Shown: positions 1 through 11,801, counted from the first letter of the stretch. The stretch is DNA of 64,000 nucleotides from CAJBLF01 sp041663325 (GCA_041663325.1 JBAZRN010000003.1:6670-70669); one strand, 5' to 3'. Notes: generated from the sequence alone by a model not told the origin. Made by a program: numbers and translations.

Positions 1-916
1 CCCCGTCTATGACCAGATGACTCATCAGGGATTTTTTAGACATTTGGTAATCAGAGAAGGAACGAATACTGACCAATTTCTCGTAAACCTGTCTGTCGCG
101 GACAACAACATCAAAGAAAAAAATACAAAAAAACGAGAGAACTTTCTTGAAATATTAAAAAAAGATACGATACTAAATGAAAAAGTAACCACATTTGTGG
201 TCACTTACAATAACGGGCTTGCTGATACCATCAGGAATAATGAATCAGTCACCAAAACATTTTGGTGAGAAGGAAGCATCTACGAAAAACTTATTTTCAA
301 AACTAAAAATGATGATAATCAAGAGCTAACAACTAAAGACCAATGACTAACGACTGTCTCATTCAGAGTCTCACCCTTCTCCTTTTTTCAAACGAATACA
401 CTTTGAGCGCAACAGCTTTTCAATCAAGCGATGAATATGGTCGGACATATTGAATGAACAATCCTCGATCTTTACTGCGGAACGGGGACTATCGGGATAA
501 GTTTTTTGAAATTAGGAAAATGAAATAAACTTGTCTGAATAGAAATTGTCCAAGAAGCGATTACTGATGCCTGATATAATGCGAAGATAAATGGACTAGA
601 AGACAAAGTTATTTTCTTAGCAAATCCCGCTGAAAAAGCTTTTACTCAGACCCCAGAAATCAAAGAAAAATTAAAAACTCTTGGTCTCGTCATCATTGAT
701 CCTCCTAGGGATGGTCTGCATAAAAACGTCGTTCAGATGATTTGCGATCTCAAAAAAGAATCTGATTTTAAATTATTGTATATTTCTTGCAATCCGGTAA
801 CAATGGTCAGAGATATAGAACTTCTGATCCAATGAGGGTTTAGCATCAAAGAAATCCAGCCTGTGGATATGTTTCCTCAGACGCATCATATAGAATGTAT
901 CGGTATACTTAGCTAA
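1..916 (+). CDS. 23S rRNA (uracil-5-)-methyltransferase, RumA/RlmD-like (5' partial)
   Basis: SAM-dependent m5U methyltransferase of the RumA/TrmA family; the frame is open at the window edge, so the N-terminus (TRAM and start) is missing. Visible motifs in order are SPFSFFQTNTLGAQQLF, the SAM loop LDLYCGTGTIGI, DPPRDGLH, the catalytic Cys in YISCNP, and the C-terminal PVDMFPQTHHIE. At least eight glycines are TGA, including the one in QTNTLGAQ, which is good evidence for code 25. Ends with TAA. The rRNA target (U747 or U1939 type) cannot be decided from this fragment. Confidence 0.93.
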
Positions 917-963
917 CCTCGTAGTTTGCGGCGGGGGAAAAGTGCAGATATATTGTACAAAAA

Positions 964-1962
964 TTATTTGGGCTCTTTTCTTTCGCTTATCTTGCTTGCC
1001 AGTGGTAGGCTTCATGTTCATCCATCCTGAAAATAACTCATAATACCTTCTCGGTAATGATCTTCGTTATATGGACCGAAAATATAGTCATGGAATCTAT
1101 TTTCTTGTGGTGTATTATTTGTATAGGTTACATTTTTACCATAAGAAACGATTAAGTGATCAAATTCTGCTTGCCATAAAAGATGCAGCGCAGCAATTTT
1201 GTTTTGTGGCTGAAATCATGGCAACATCTTTAATATTTTATCAAATGCATTTTCTCTATTGGCAATAAATTTTCCGCCTACCTCTACCGTATCTATCATT
1301 TCTTTCAGTCTCTTTTTTCCACTGATCCAGTCCTTTTCTGTTATAAATTCTGGACGTTCGGTATTGAGAAATACATCTCGAACATCTCCCAAAGGCGCCA
1401 TTTTACGATGAAGTGCTATATCAAGTTCTGGGAAATCTGTAGATTTCATGCCGTTAAATACTACTTTCCCTTCATGTAATAAATTTATTACATCACGATA
1501 GACTTTTTCATATTTAAAATTACTTCCATTATTCTCTGTAAACTTCTCAAAACGTTTGCGCAAGCGTAAAAGCATTTCAGCTCTTTCTGGTGGGATTGAT
1601 TTCAGCACATTTTTTTCTATGAGCAGTCGATCTTTTTCTGATTGGTGGTCTTTCACACAAGAAGGTATTTCTCTATCAGTCATTCTTTGATTTGTTAATA
1701 TTTCTTCTAATTCTTCTATTTTACTTTCAATCACGGTTTCTATAGTTTGCCAATGCTTCGTTACATAATTCTGTGTTATTTCTCCTTCTGGCAATGCAAT
1801 AGTTCCTTTCTGTGAGAGATTTTTGAGCGCTTCAATAAGTTCGAGTGCATAAGATTCTTTTACCTTTCCCAAATACTGAATTTTTCTTGTTAAGGTTCAT
1901 CTAGCAATTGCGTTTTGCTTTAATGTGTCATCTAGTAATGATGTTTTTTCTTTTTCTGTCAT
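964..1962 (-). CDS. hypothetical protein, 332 aa
   Basis: Continuous frame once TGA is read as Gly, from ATG at 1962 to TAA at 964. No family recognised. The first two thirds are charged and helical (many K, E, L). The last 110 residues hold aromatic and His-rich stretches such as AALHLLWQAEFDHLI and NRFHDYIFGPYNEDHY. No signal peptide or membrane segment. It follows the small gene at 2011-2268 by 48 bp, so the two probably form one unit. It converges on the methyltransferase gene upstream. Confidence 0.75.
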
Positions 1963-2010
1963 GATTATATCATAAGAAGATAAAGATTTGTATGTACCAT
2001 TAAACCTCTA

Positions 2011-2268
2011 CTATTCTCTACTATTTTCCTCATATACTCCTTTAGAATCCGTATCTGTCGGTAAAAAGTCGAGAGGATCTTTTTTGGAAGTTTTTTCTAT
2101 TTTTTCACCAATTACTGGTTCTTGGGAAATTTTTTTTGATGGTGATTGTAAATTTTTTGCTAATTGTGATTTTTCTTTTTCTACCGATTCGTCCAAAATC
2201 TGAGTCAAACGTTTATCTTTTATTAAGTTTTCAGTATCATTTTCTGATGATTTATTGAAATCTGACAT
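2011..2268 (-). CDS. small hypothetical protein, 85 aa
   Basis: ATG to TAG, very hydrophilic, rich in K, E, S and D, with no hydrophobic core, so likely disordered. No recognised family. Sits 48 bp upstream of the 332-aa gene in the same direction and diverges from murB across a 194-bp AT-rich spacer that must hold both promoters. It uses no TGA codon, but has only three Gly codons, so that is uninformative. Confidence 0.6.
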   Translation of the reverse strand: MSDFNKSSENDTENLIKDKRLTQILDESVEKEKSQLAKNLQSPSKKISQEPVIGEKIEKTSKKDPLDFLPTDTDSKGVYEENSRE

Positions 2269-2462
2269 AGGTATATGGGCAAAAATGTAAAATAAGTTAC
2301 AAAAACACTATATATATTTATTTATACAAATCAAGTTTATTTACTTTTTTTATCATTATTTGGGAGACTCTTATTCACTATTGAAAAATCTTGTGATAAT
2401 CATATATTTTCAATCTATACCAAACCGCTTTCGCGTATAATTTATAGACAATAATTATTCTC

Positions 2463-3494
2463 ATGCTACCTATCCAACACAACATTTCGCTCAAATCATA
2501 CAATACGTTTGCTGTCGATGTACAAGCAGATTTTTTCTGTGAAATACATAACGAACAAGAGATATTTGATCTGATTTCGACTGACGTTTTTGCTACTCAA
2601 CCACATATAATTTTATGATGATGAGCAAATATCCTCTTCACGAAAAACTATAATGGACTCGTGATAAAAGTTTCATTGCTGGGAAAGAAAGTAGTGAAGA
2701 ACAATAATACTACTGTCTATGTGAAAGTAGAAGCCGGAGAAAATTGGCATGAAATAATGATGCGAAGTTTGGAGCAATGATATGTCTGATGAGAAAATTT
2801 AGTCCTTATCCCAGGTCAGGTGTGAGCTGCTCCCGTTGGTAATATCTGAGCATACGGAAAAGAAGCTAAAGATATTATTCATGAAGTTGAGTGAGTAAAT
2901 ATTGAAACGAAAGAGAAAAAAGTGCGGACAAATAATGAATGTAAGTTTGGCTATCGTGAAAGTATTTTCAAAAATGAATTAAAAAATAAAGTGATTATAA
3001 CCTCAGTAACGTTCATATTCCAAAAACAATCTTCTGACTATATTCCCGATATTCAATACAACGACATCCAAGATACAATCGCCGAACAATGAATTGATCC
3101 TGCTACTATCTCTGCACAGGAAGTAGCGAATATCATTATCACGCTCAGAGAAAAAAAATTGCCTGATCGAAAAAAAGTCGGAACCGCAGGAAGCTTTTTT
3201 AAAAATCCTATCGTTGAAAAAAATCAGTTTGAAAAATTATTATTGAAATATCCACAGCTAAAATGAAACGCTATTGTCGAATGAATCAAGCTTTCTTCAG
3301 GACAATTAATTGAACTAGCCGGATATAAAGGTAGGACAGAATGAGCAGTCGCTACCTACGATAAACATGCGCTCATCATCGTCAACAACGGTGGAGCTAG
3401 CGGCGGAGAAATACGAGCATTCGCTCAAACGATACAAAAAAAAGTCCTAGACCTCTTTGAAGTGAGTCTAGAACCTGAGGTGATTATTTTATAG
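2463..3494 (+). CDS. murB: UDP-N-acetylenolpyruvoylglucosamine reductase MurB
   Basis: FAD- and NADPH-dependent enzyme that reduces UDP-GlcNAc-enolpyruvate to UDP-MurNAc in cytoplasmic peptidoglycan synthesis. The 343-aa product has NTFAV near the start, the FAD-binding ILGGGANILF (two of the three Gly are TGA), IPGQVGAAPVGNIGAYG, and the C-terminal GTAGSFFKNP region with LSSGQLIELAGYKG. Length matches the E. coli-type family. More than ten TGA codons fall at conserved Gly positions. Start ATG at 2463; stop TAG. The gene stands alone between a divergent small gene and a convergent pilin gene. Confidence 0.95.
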
Positions 3495-3529
3495 ACTTGA
3501 GTATCAAGTATTGAGTATTAAGATTTTAT

Positions 3530-3580
3530 CTTATGTCTTGATACTTTTGTCTTATGTCTTGATACTTTTGTCTTATGTCT
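3530..3580. repeat. 21-bp tandem repeat, about 2.4 copies
   Basis: The unit ttttgtcttatgtcttgata(c) is repeated head to tail just after the murB stop and before the end of the convergent pilin gene. Low-complexity intergenic sequence with no obvious coding or terminator role. Confidence 0.7.
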
Positions 3581-3592
3581 AAATTAGTTTTC

Positions 3593-4183
3593 TTAGTAGA
3601 TATAAATGTATCTTAGTTGATCTGAGTTTTTGTTGTAACAACATTCTCCGTTTACTGGTAGTGCTGCCGAACAGGTGGAATCAAACGTTTTACATAAGTT
3701 AGCACTAATATTTTCATAAGTTGCTGCCGAATCAATAACTGGCATTGCGCTATTTACTACCCAATTTGATCATCACTCGGTTTCCGTTCCTGCCATAAGT
3801 ACAAACCCATTTGCTGATATTCATCATTTATGAATAGGCGTATATCCAAATTGCCCACCAGCAATAGTAAGGTTTGAAATTCATACAAATGATCTGTTTG
3901 AATTTGGATCTTCTGGTATACTAGACATTCCCGCACTGATAAGACCAGCAGAAATTAAAGTTAATGATCATACAGTAGTTGGGAAACTTCCATGATCTAT
4001 CTGGTAGGATACTAATGCAGCGGCCGTTTGTGCAAGGTCGGCTTTACGAGCGACATCGTTGGCTCTTCCTCTTGCGCTTGAAAGTCTTGGAATAAGCGCT
4101 GCAGCGAGGATACCTATGATGACTATTACGATAAGCATTTCGATAAGTGTGAATCACTTCTTTTTATTTTTCTTAGAAAACAT
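3593..4183 (-). CDS. type IV pilin-like protein (prepilin signal)
   Basis: 196-aa prepilin. The class III signal MFSKKNKKKG/FTLIEMLIVI is followed by a single hydrophobic helix running to about residue 30. The Gly at -1 of the peptidase site is a TGA codon, so maturation depends on UGA being decoded. The C-terminal globular part is Gly- and Ser-rich, with a Cys pair near the end (NGECCYNK) and Cys residues in NLCKTFDSTCSAA that could form disulfides. Likely a major or minor pilin for adhesion or DNA uptake; dprA is 124 bp upstream in the same direction. Confidence 0.9.
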
Positions 4184-4307
4184 TGAATACCAAAAATGGT
4201 AAAAACTAGATTCTTATATACTAGAGATATGAAATATCGGGTTAATTTCAATATGAAATTAAGGTCTTCGAGGACTGGAAAATAAGTTCAGTAAATAGGA
4301 TATTTTT

Positions 4308-5312
4308 TTACATTAATATATACCTCCCTGGGACATCTTGAGCTACTAGTCACTTGATTTCTAACATAGTAAGTAAGGGAATAATCTCTTGGATATTCAC
4401 TCCTGTCGTTTGGACTAAATTTTGAAGTTCTCTTCATTGATCACGAGAAAGAGCAGATAAAAGTCATTGTTCTTGGTCGGTGAGGACAACTGTAGTTTGT
4501 GATCTGGAAGAAATATGTTTGGAAATAAAATGAGTCGCGAGAAATTTTTGGAGGTCAACTATCGGTTTTACATACCCAGTTTCTATAAGCTGTAATATGC
4601 CAGCACTCGTCGGTGCGAAGATGGTGTTTGGTGTTGCATAAACAGGTTTTTTCATCGCTATCGCGCAGTCAACTGTGATTAAGCTGCCAGATTTTTGTCC
4701 TGCTTCTGGCAAAAAAAGTACGTCAGCAAGTCCGGCGATAAGACGATTTCTCTGGGGGAAGGTATAATGCGTTGGTTGTTCAAACAGTTTATATTCAGAA
4801 ATCACCAATCCTCCATCAGCTACAATCTGCTCGATCAATGAACATTCTTGCCTTCTGAGATATCGACCAAGACCTCACCCAAGTACTGCTATAGTAGGAA
4901 TTTTGTGTTCACGAGAAAGTTGATGACAAAGCTGATCGACGCCTTCCGCTAGACCAGAAATGGTAACCAAATCGTAGTCTGCAGCTGGAGTGAATAGCGT
5001 CTCTACCACTTTTTTCCCGTAAATCGACATCTTTCTTGGACCTACGATACCGAGGATTTTGTGGTTTAGGAGCGATATATTTCATAGATAATAAAGAAGC
5101 TGTACTTTGGGTCTAATAGATAAAAGCTTGTAATGAAAATCTACATCTGAAATCATCATTGCTCAGATCGTATGCTCGGTTACTCGACGCTGAAGTTTTG
5201 AATATTTGCTGGCATCGTATACAATATGTTCTTGAGCTTGAAATTGTGAAATGGTGATTTTGGGATCGAGAGAATATACTAGTGCTTCGTGCTGCATGAT
5301 TGATGATTTCAT
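4308..5312 (-). CDS. dprA: DNA processing protein DprA
   Basis: Loads RecA onto incoming single-stranded DNA during natural transformation. The 334-aa protein has the Rossmann-like core: GIVGPRKMS, ISGLAEGVDQLCHQ, AVLGGGLGR, the PQRNRLIAGLAD motif and GSLITVDCA. A C-terminal winged-helix-like tail follows (GLLSALSRDQ to RYILM). Several conserved Gly are TGA. ATG at 5312 is preferred; in-frame ATG 5348 would add 12 residues. With the pilin and comEC in this window it suggests a working competence pathway. Confidence 0.95.
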
Positions 5313-5407
5313 GTAATAAATTTTTTGCCAGTATAAACATATATACATATTTTTCAATACCTAATTGCCGTTATTTCACTGTCAAAAGTATAATTGACAA
5401 TAGTTTA

Positions 5408-5437
5408 TTGACATTTATGCTTGAAATACACTATAAA
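5408..5437 (+). promoter_or_regulatory. sigma70-type promoter for mraY
   Basis: TTGACA at 5408-5413, an 18-bp spacer and TATAAA at 5432-5437, about 50 bp before the chosen mraY start. Good consensus match; a prediction from sequence only. Confidence 0.5.
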
Positions 5438-5489
5438 TTTGACTACACTTTTGCCCAATACATTTTTTTTATGTTCTGTGGATATAATT

Positions 5490-6554
5490 ATGTTGGTGAA
5501 GTTGAATAATATTATCATGTTTGCATTGATTGCGTTTTTTATTTCCTGGATTCTCTATCCGATCTATATCAACATTCTCAAAAAATATAAACTAGGAAAG
5601 ACCATCCGCGAATCAGCAGTCACGGGAGAAAAATCAAAAATATTCAGTCAGCTTCATGAGCATAAACAATGAACACCTACCATGTGAGGCGGTATTTTTT
5701 TGGTGGTTATGGGGTTTATGATATGACTTTCGTATATTTTAAAAGACTATTGATTTATCAACAATACGTTATTTAATAGACAAGAAACATATATTCTCCT
5801 TTTCGGGTTTTTTAGTATGGGACTCATAGGGCTACTGGACGACTTTCTCAATATCAAAGGATATGGCAAAGTAAAATGACTCAGCGCCAAAGCAAAATTG
5901 ATCGGTATGGTGATTTTTTCCGCATTTATTAGCCGATGGTTTTATAGTAGACTAGGCATAGATTATATCAATCTCCGACCGATCGCAGGCAAAATCTCTC
6001 TTGGATTATTGTATCCGATATTCACTTTTTTCGTCACTATCGCGATCGTCAATGCTATAAACATCACTGATGGACTCGATGGACTTGCAGGATGACTGAT
6101 GACAATCATTCTCTTTGTGCTTGCAGTAGTTTTGTTTTTTAATCAAACCTATATCGCGACTACTGTAATTGCTATCGTGATGGCTATACTCGTAGCGTTT
6201 ATGTTTTATAACATTCATCCCGCCAAAATATTTATGGGTGATAGCTGAGCGTTTGCTCTATGAGGACTTATTGCTTCACTCCTCTACTTTCTCAATATGA
6301 GGACGGGTATCGTTATACCATTTATCATCCTCTTCGGGTTGTTTATCATAGATCTTAGTTCAAGTTTTCTCCAAATTTTCTGGAAAAAATATTTTAAAAA
6401 AAAACTTTTTGCTATCTCACCTCTTCATCATCTCTTCGAACATAGAGGGATAAATGAAACGACAATCGTCATGAAAGCGCGGTTTATCCAGGGTATTTTG
6501 GCAGCAATCACTATCATCATATTATTCTATCAATTTAACAAAACATTTATTTAG
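5490..6554 (+). CDS. mraY: phospho-N-acetylmuramoyl-pentapeptide-transferase MraY
   Basis: Polytopic membrane enzyme that makes lipid I from UDP-MurNAc-pentapeptide and undecaprenyl phosphate. The 354-aa product shows HKQGTPTMGGG, the catalytic LLDDFLN, NITDGLDGLAGG, FMGDSGAFALGG and the cytoplasmic AISPLHHLFEHRG loop, with about ten membrane segments. Several motif glycines are TGA. Start is ATG 5490; ATG 5517 and an upstream TTG 5421 are alternatives, and no clear Shine-Dalgarno site decides. With MurB it shows that the cell makes its own peptidoglycan precursors. Confidence 0.95.
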
Positions 6555-6644
6555 CCGAAAGCATGAAGCTTAAAGCATGTCTTGGTACTGAAAAGTAAAT
6601 CAAACATTTAGCAAATTGTTATTTTATTATTTCGTCGTGTAGTT

Positions 6645-8030
6645 ATGAACCAAAATAGAGTCATCAAAATTCTTACTATTATTGCAAAAATATTTTTTAT
6701 CTGACTTTTGTTGCAGTTTTTTTTCCAAACTCTGGTCACCTACAAACTAGGTATGGGCTGAACTCTATGGAATATCATCTGGATGCGAAAAGAAATTATC
6801 ATTATAGGATTGCTTGGATTCTTGGCGCGATATTTTTGGAAAAACAAAAATCTTAAAGAATTTTTTGAAAAGTTTCCGCTGAAAAATTTTGTGCGAGTTT
6901 TTATTGCGACTATCGTAGTAAGCTTTTTGGTTTCGGTATTTATCAATCATAGCGGAGTCGGAACATGGATCATGTCTATCAGATATAGCATGATAGGGTT
7001 TCTGATTTTTATTATATTTTTTACGATTAGTATTTTGTTTTTTGGCGCAAGAGAGATCAACTTAGTCAAACGATATAGCAGACTTATGAAGACCTTATTG
7101 GTGTGAAGTTTAGTATGGCGAGGAATACTTTGGCTGATGCCCAACTTGTTGAAATTCGCAGGGTATAATCAATATAACTACGAGGGAGATGTGGGTATCG
7201 CTCCTCCCGCTGTATATTATACACAGTTTGATAGCTGATATACCCGCAATCAATTTCTCTTTGAAAGACCTATCAGCCGAGGATTTTTCTTGATAGCATT
7301 TTGGCCATTGTTTTTTGTCTTATGTTTCAAAAACAAACCACTAGGTGATAAAATCTTGCGATGAAGTCTGTATGGATTGGCTATTATGTCTACATTTTCC
7401 AGAGCCGCATGGGCGGTTTGGTTGATCCAAACGATTATTTTGGTATTATTACAATTTCCAAAAAAATATTGGAAAATGGCTTTGCGATGATTTTTACCAC
7501 TGCTTTTATTTTTTGGTGCGGTAACGTATTTTGGTCAAAAACAAATCATCACAAGAGAATTTTCAAATACCGGACATTTTAAACTTGTCATGGAGGCATT
7601 TAAAAAGATCGGTGACAGACCAATCTGGTGACAGGGCGCCGGAACAGCATGACCAGCATCTTATCAAGTGACTGGCATCACCGCATATAATCCAGAAAAT
7701 CAATATCTACAGATATGGATAGAATATGGTGTCTTGTGATTTATGGGACGATTATTTCTTTATTGATATCTCCACCGAATCGCCTACAAGTCATATGAAG
7801 AAGATTTATCCTGAGGAATGAAGGAAAAAAAGACCGATAGTAAAATCACCAAAAAAAGAAAATTGTATGGTACTATTGTATTTGCTTTCGGCGTTGGAAT
7901 TTTGTGATTGAGTATCGAATGACTAGTTCTCCATAGCTTTGTAGATAGGATGATTGTTTATCCGTTTATGGCGCTTTTCGCTATCGCTTACGGCTTATAT
8001 ATCAAAGAAAAAAAAGTACATAGTAAATAA
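6645..8030 (+). CDS. O-antigen ligase/polymerase-like membrane protein (Wzy_C)
   Basis: 461-aa polytopic membrane protein with roughly ten hydrophobic helices. The large loop carries RPIWGQGAGTAGPASY and YNPENQYLQIWIEYGVLG, the Gly/Asn pattern of the Wzy_C family (O-antigen ligase WaaL and polymerase Wzy). A long extracytoplasmic loop around residues 180-210 (NQYNYEGDVGIAPPAVYYTQ) is followed by RPISRGFF. It follows mraY by 90 bp in the same direction. Probably joins or polymerises surface glycans on an undecaprenyl carrier; exact substrate unknown. Confidence 0.8.
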
Positions 8031-8049
8031 CACACAAAAATAAGTTTTA

Positions 8050-8967
8050 TTATCCACATAATGCAGCCAAAATCATTTCTTTATGATCAGGGAAAGCGAA
8101 ATTGATGGTATCTAGATCTTGAGGATCTATTGTTATTATTGCTTTTGCATCATCAGCCGCTTTCAATTCCCCTCCAATAATTTTTCCTTTGAATGCGCGG
8201 CTTATATTATGAGCGCGAGGATCTCTATTTGGATCATCTCGAGTCCCCAATTCTTTTTCTATTTCAATATCCAGTCACGTTTCTTCTTTTGCTTCCCTAA
8301 TCACCGCAGTGGTTCCTGTTTCTCCATAATCTACAAATCATCCCGGTAAAGCTATTCATTCTGGAAAATTTTTTCTATCAATTAGAATCACCTTTCCCTT
8401 TTCATTTATTAGAACCATATCTACTACCAAACTAGGAGTTTTTCTTTCTGCGTTAAATATTTCTCTGAGTCTTTGAAATGCTTTTATTTCTCATAAATAG
8501 CGGATCACTCATTGAGGCAATGCTTTTTCTAATGCTTCAATATTTCTTGTCGCTAAGTTTCATCTAATAGTTGATCATTTTACGAATTCTTTGATTTCAA
8601 GCGGGATAATAACCTTATCTGTATCTTTAAATACCTCTTGTACCCGAGCATTTCCTGTCATGACATAGTGAAATTCAGGCAAATTATTTAAAATATATTC
8701 TCTCCACTTCTCATTATCTCACAAATCCGGCACAGGGAAAATTTCTACTTCTATATTTTGCAGTAGAGCTTGCGCGCTGAGTTCTATCATGTGTTTTCTT
8801 TCCTCATAGGTGAAAGGATTTTCACTGGTAAATTCCTTATTCGCTGATCAGATTCAAATAATTATTTTTTTTATTCACTGAGCAATGGCTTGCCTAATCC
8901 CATCTACTTGCCCAGAATGCAATCATGGCTGACAACGCGTGATAAATAATCATGTCTTTGTTTTCAT
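8050..8967 (-). CDS. bifunctional NMN/NaMN adenylyltransferase (NadM type) with C-terminal Nudix domain
   Basis: 305 aa. The N-terminal nucleotidyltransferase (residues 1-170) has the degenerate dinucleotide motif GLFITRCQPGLHSGQVDGI, where the usual HxGH is HSGQ, and KGSTIRGNLATRN in place of the ISxTxxR motif. The C-terminal Nudix domain has an intact box, GGFVDYGETGTTAVIREAKE then ETG, probably for ADP-ribose or a related pyrophosphate. Adenylyltransferase-Nudix fusions of this kind are known in NAD metabolism. Last gene of the nadE-nadK-nadM operon; predicted step NaMN to NaAD. Symbol withheld because NadD/NadM assignment is by resemblance only. Confidence 0.85.
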
Positions 8968-9079
8968 CGTTTGATTGATTAAATTATAAATGGTAGAAAG
9001 TGGAAGGTGGAAAGTGGAAAATTTAAATTCTAAGGTCTAAAATCTATCGTTCTATTTCCCATCGTTCCATCGTTCTAGT

Positions 9080-9889
9080 TTAGAAGTCATCTCTGAGAAG
9101 CTTCTGTTCAGCAAGGAGCATTCTTTTGGTATCAAAAGGGATATTTTTAAGGAATGCTAGCCTTGCATAATATGTTGTCGGACTAATGGTTAATTTTTCT
9201 ACATTATCAACCTTTCCTCCATAGCCATCCACACCTACGGTAACAGGAGTTCTGCCTTTGATGTCAATCGTAATAGTCTCTGGTTTGACGATAGTATACC
9301 CAAATGGCAAAGAAGCCAATCCGCTTATTCACCATAATTTGCTTCCTGCAGGCATGAGAGGACCTCAGTTATTGAGCCGATATGCGGAGCTTCCTAACGC
9401 CGTCGAAATCATGACTCCTGTGCCATGAAATTTTTTGGTGAGCTGCGGAGAAGTTATTTGGAATTTGTAATAGTCTAATAAATTTCCTCCCACCACCACA
9501 TCGTTGATGGCATAATTAATTTTTTTCTGAGTATCGGTTTTGATCATTTCTACTCTCATCAGATGCGCTTTGATGAGTTCAATATCATCTGTATGCGTAG
9601 GCAAAATATCCAAGGCAGGCATATCATTCAAGAGGAATCCTAACGTTCAACAATTTATTCAGAAAAATAATTTATTCTCTTCGGGCGTCTTTTGGAAATC
9701 ATAATGTTTTTTCACAGCATCCAACATAAATCCATCGCCTCATCCTACAAGATACGCATTAGCTTTTTTTTCATCATCGGTAATGAGGTTAGTAAAAAGT
9801 CCGCTTTCTATCTGGTGCATTAGCTCCTGCGCTTTGGGTCTATTCGTATCCAAAATAGGATAATAAAGGAGTTGTTCTTTGTTTTCCAT
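9080..9889 (-). CDS. nadK: NAD kinase
   Basis: Phosphorylates NAD to NADP. The 269-aa protein has the GGDG motif (LVGGGDGFMLDAVKKH, one Gly TGA), GINCGTLGFLLND, and the conserved second domain with GTGVMISTALGSSAYRLNNGG and GISGLASLPF. Stop TAA. It lies between nadE and nadM on the minus strand, with 62 bp and 112 bp spacers of low-complexity repeats (attcgtaattg- and gtggaaag-type). Expected to be cotranscribed from the NrtR-type promoter upstream of nadE. Confidence 0.93.
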
Positions 9890-9951
9890 AGGCGTGGGAT
9901 TAGGAAATAAATAGTATTCGTAATTGGTAATTGATCATTCGTAATTGATTA

Positions 9952-11583
9952 TTATTCTACAATAGGATACAATCTTCCAATTCCTACTGACCTATCTTTG
10001 AGCTTGATAACTGGAGGCGCTTGTCTGATTTTAAATTCATTTATTTTGATTTTTTTTCTCAAAGATTTAACTTCTTCGATATCGAGGTCATATTTTTCAG
10101 CTATTTCTTGAATTGATGCGCCGAATTGAAGCTCTTCTATAGCATCAGATATTTTCTGATAATCAAAAGGATCTACCTGCCCTTCTGCTAGTTCTGCTGA
10201 TGCTTTTCTGGCGATGATTCATTCAGGAATTATTTCTTTATGATTGTGGTGATTGATATATTTTGCTAAGTCATAGATTTCTCTTTTGTTGAGATCGCCG
10301 ATCATGGACAATCCACCAATTAAGTCGCCATATAAAGTGCCGTATCCCATAGCGAGTTCTGTTTTATTGGAATTGTTGATAACCATACCGTGAACGTCGT
10401 TAGCAATGTTCATGAGTATCATCCCTCTGATTCTTGCTTGGAGGTTTTCGTGGGTAATTCATTCAGGTTTTTTTCATAATTTTTCTTTGCCGAATGTTTC
10501 AAAACTTTTTACTAATTTGGAAATCTCTCCTATTTTTAATGTCACGCCTAGGTTGTCAGCAAGCTGTTGAGCTAAGGTATATGATTCATCACTATTATAT
10601 TTGGTAGGCATATAGATGGCATGGATATGGTCTGGAGAAATAATCTGAGATAAGATATACAGACTCAAAGCTGAGTCTATCCCTCAGGAAACTCCTATCA
10701 CGACATCCTGAAGTCAGGTTTTGGTTAAGTAATCTTTTATTCAAAGTTTCATAGCTTCTAGTAGAGACGACTGAGGATTTTCATTTTCAAACAAAACATC
10801 ATAGGTAGAGTCATCGCATTCTTTGTCAGTATCTATAACGGTTATTTCTTCTTGGAATCTTTTGCCGAGATGAGTTAAACAGCCATCAGGAGTCATCACC
10901 ATACTCGCACCGTCAAAAACTAATTCATCCTGTCCTCCTATTTGATTGACATACACCATGCGGGCATTCAGATTTTTAGCATGTTTAGCGAGAAGGCTCA
11001 TTCTTTCTTTCAGTTTTTTGGTAGTATAAGGAGAGCTGGAAATATTGAAGATCACATCGACGTTTTTGTCCTTATATGATTGGATTGGTCTCATTTCATA
11101 GTTTTCATCTCGGATATCTTCACAGATAGTCATCGCTCAAAGAAGATCTTTACCAATTTTGAAAATCAATCACTGTTCACCGGGAACGAAATATCTTTGC
11201 TCGAAAAAGACATCATAATTTGGCAACAATCTTTTGTGATAGATCTGAATATCTTTTCCAATCACCGCTGCTGCATTGTATTTTTTCATCTCGCCGGAAG
11301 GCATTTTTTCGGTTTCGTTATAATCTATAAATCACAAGATTACTTTGAGTTTATTATTGATCTGAGCGATAAGGTCTCTGATTTTGTAGATCACTTCTTT
11401 TTGCTCTTTGACCAAAGATTCATTATCAAGCATGTCATTAAGTGGATATCAGGAAATCGCCATTTCTGGAAAGACAATCACATCAGCGTTTTTTCCTATC
11501 TGCTGAATTGCTCATTCAATCTTTTGCTGATTATATGCTATATCACCAAGTTTGGTATTGATTTGAGCGATTCCTATTTTCAT
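9952..11583 (-). CDS. nadE: glutamine-dependent NAD synthetase NadE
   Basis: Two-domain enzyme of 543 aa. The N-terminal nitrilase-type glutaminase (about 1-250) shows the catalytic triad: Glu in FPEMAISGYPLNDM, Lys in YHKRLLPNYDVF and Cys in AMTICEDIRDE. The C-terminal synthetase has the P-loop VIGVSGGIDSALSLYIL and NKTELAMGYGTLYGD. It amidates NaAD to NAD using Gln-derived ammonia carried between the domains. Many Gly are TGA, so it is a native-code gene. First gene of its operon, with operator-like sites at 11607 and 11673-11732. The last 25 residues are basic and hydrophobic. Confidence 0.95.
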
Positions 11584-11606
11584 GATTAAATAGTTAGAAA
11601 GTAAAT

Positions 11607-11627
11607 AATTGTATTATTTACAGTAAG
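11607..11627. promoter_or_regulatory. putative NrtR operator in the nadE leader
   Basis: aattgtattatttacagtaag, an imperfect palindrome (GTA-N5-TAC core) 24 bp before the nadE start. It matches the leader sites at 15320 (pncB) and 20685 (PP2C) in sequence and in position relative to the gene. Confidence 0.55.
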
Positions 11628-11672
11628 TAATGAATAAAAAAAATCGAATCAGTATATATTTTCATCTCTCAT

Positions 11673-11732
11673 CAATAGTAGTATATTGATTTTTTTATCA
11701 ATTGCAAGAGAAAATGTAGTTTTTACAATAAG
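11673..11732 (-). promoter_or_regulatory. NrtR-type promoter of the nadE-nadK-nadM operon
   Basis: Read on the minus strand: -35 TTGCAA at 11707-11702, 16-bp spacer, -10 TATACT at 11685-11680. The -35 flank tctcTTGCAATTGata is nearly identical to those at 15.7 and 20.9 kb. Just upstream is the palindromic site aatgtagtttttacaataag (11713-11732). The -10 site here is variant (ATCAATA...TATTGAT instead of AATTGTA...ACAATT). Confidence 0.7.
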
Positions 11733-11740
11733 GAAAGAAT

Positions 11741-11771
11741 AAAAAAATACTCCAGTCAATAACTGGAGTAT
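11741..11771 (-). terminator. rho-independent terminator after the LemA gene
   Basis: Perfect 10-bp stem, atactccagt/actggagtat, with a 5-nt loop (11747-11771), followed on the minus strand by a run of seven T. It closes the pncB-membrane protein-LemA operon 31 bp after the LemA stop. Confidence 0.85.
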
Positions 11772-11801
11772 CGGTGATATTTTTATTTTGCTTCTAGTGA
11801 A

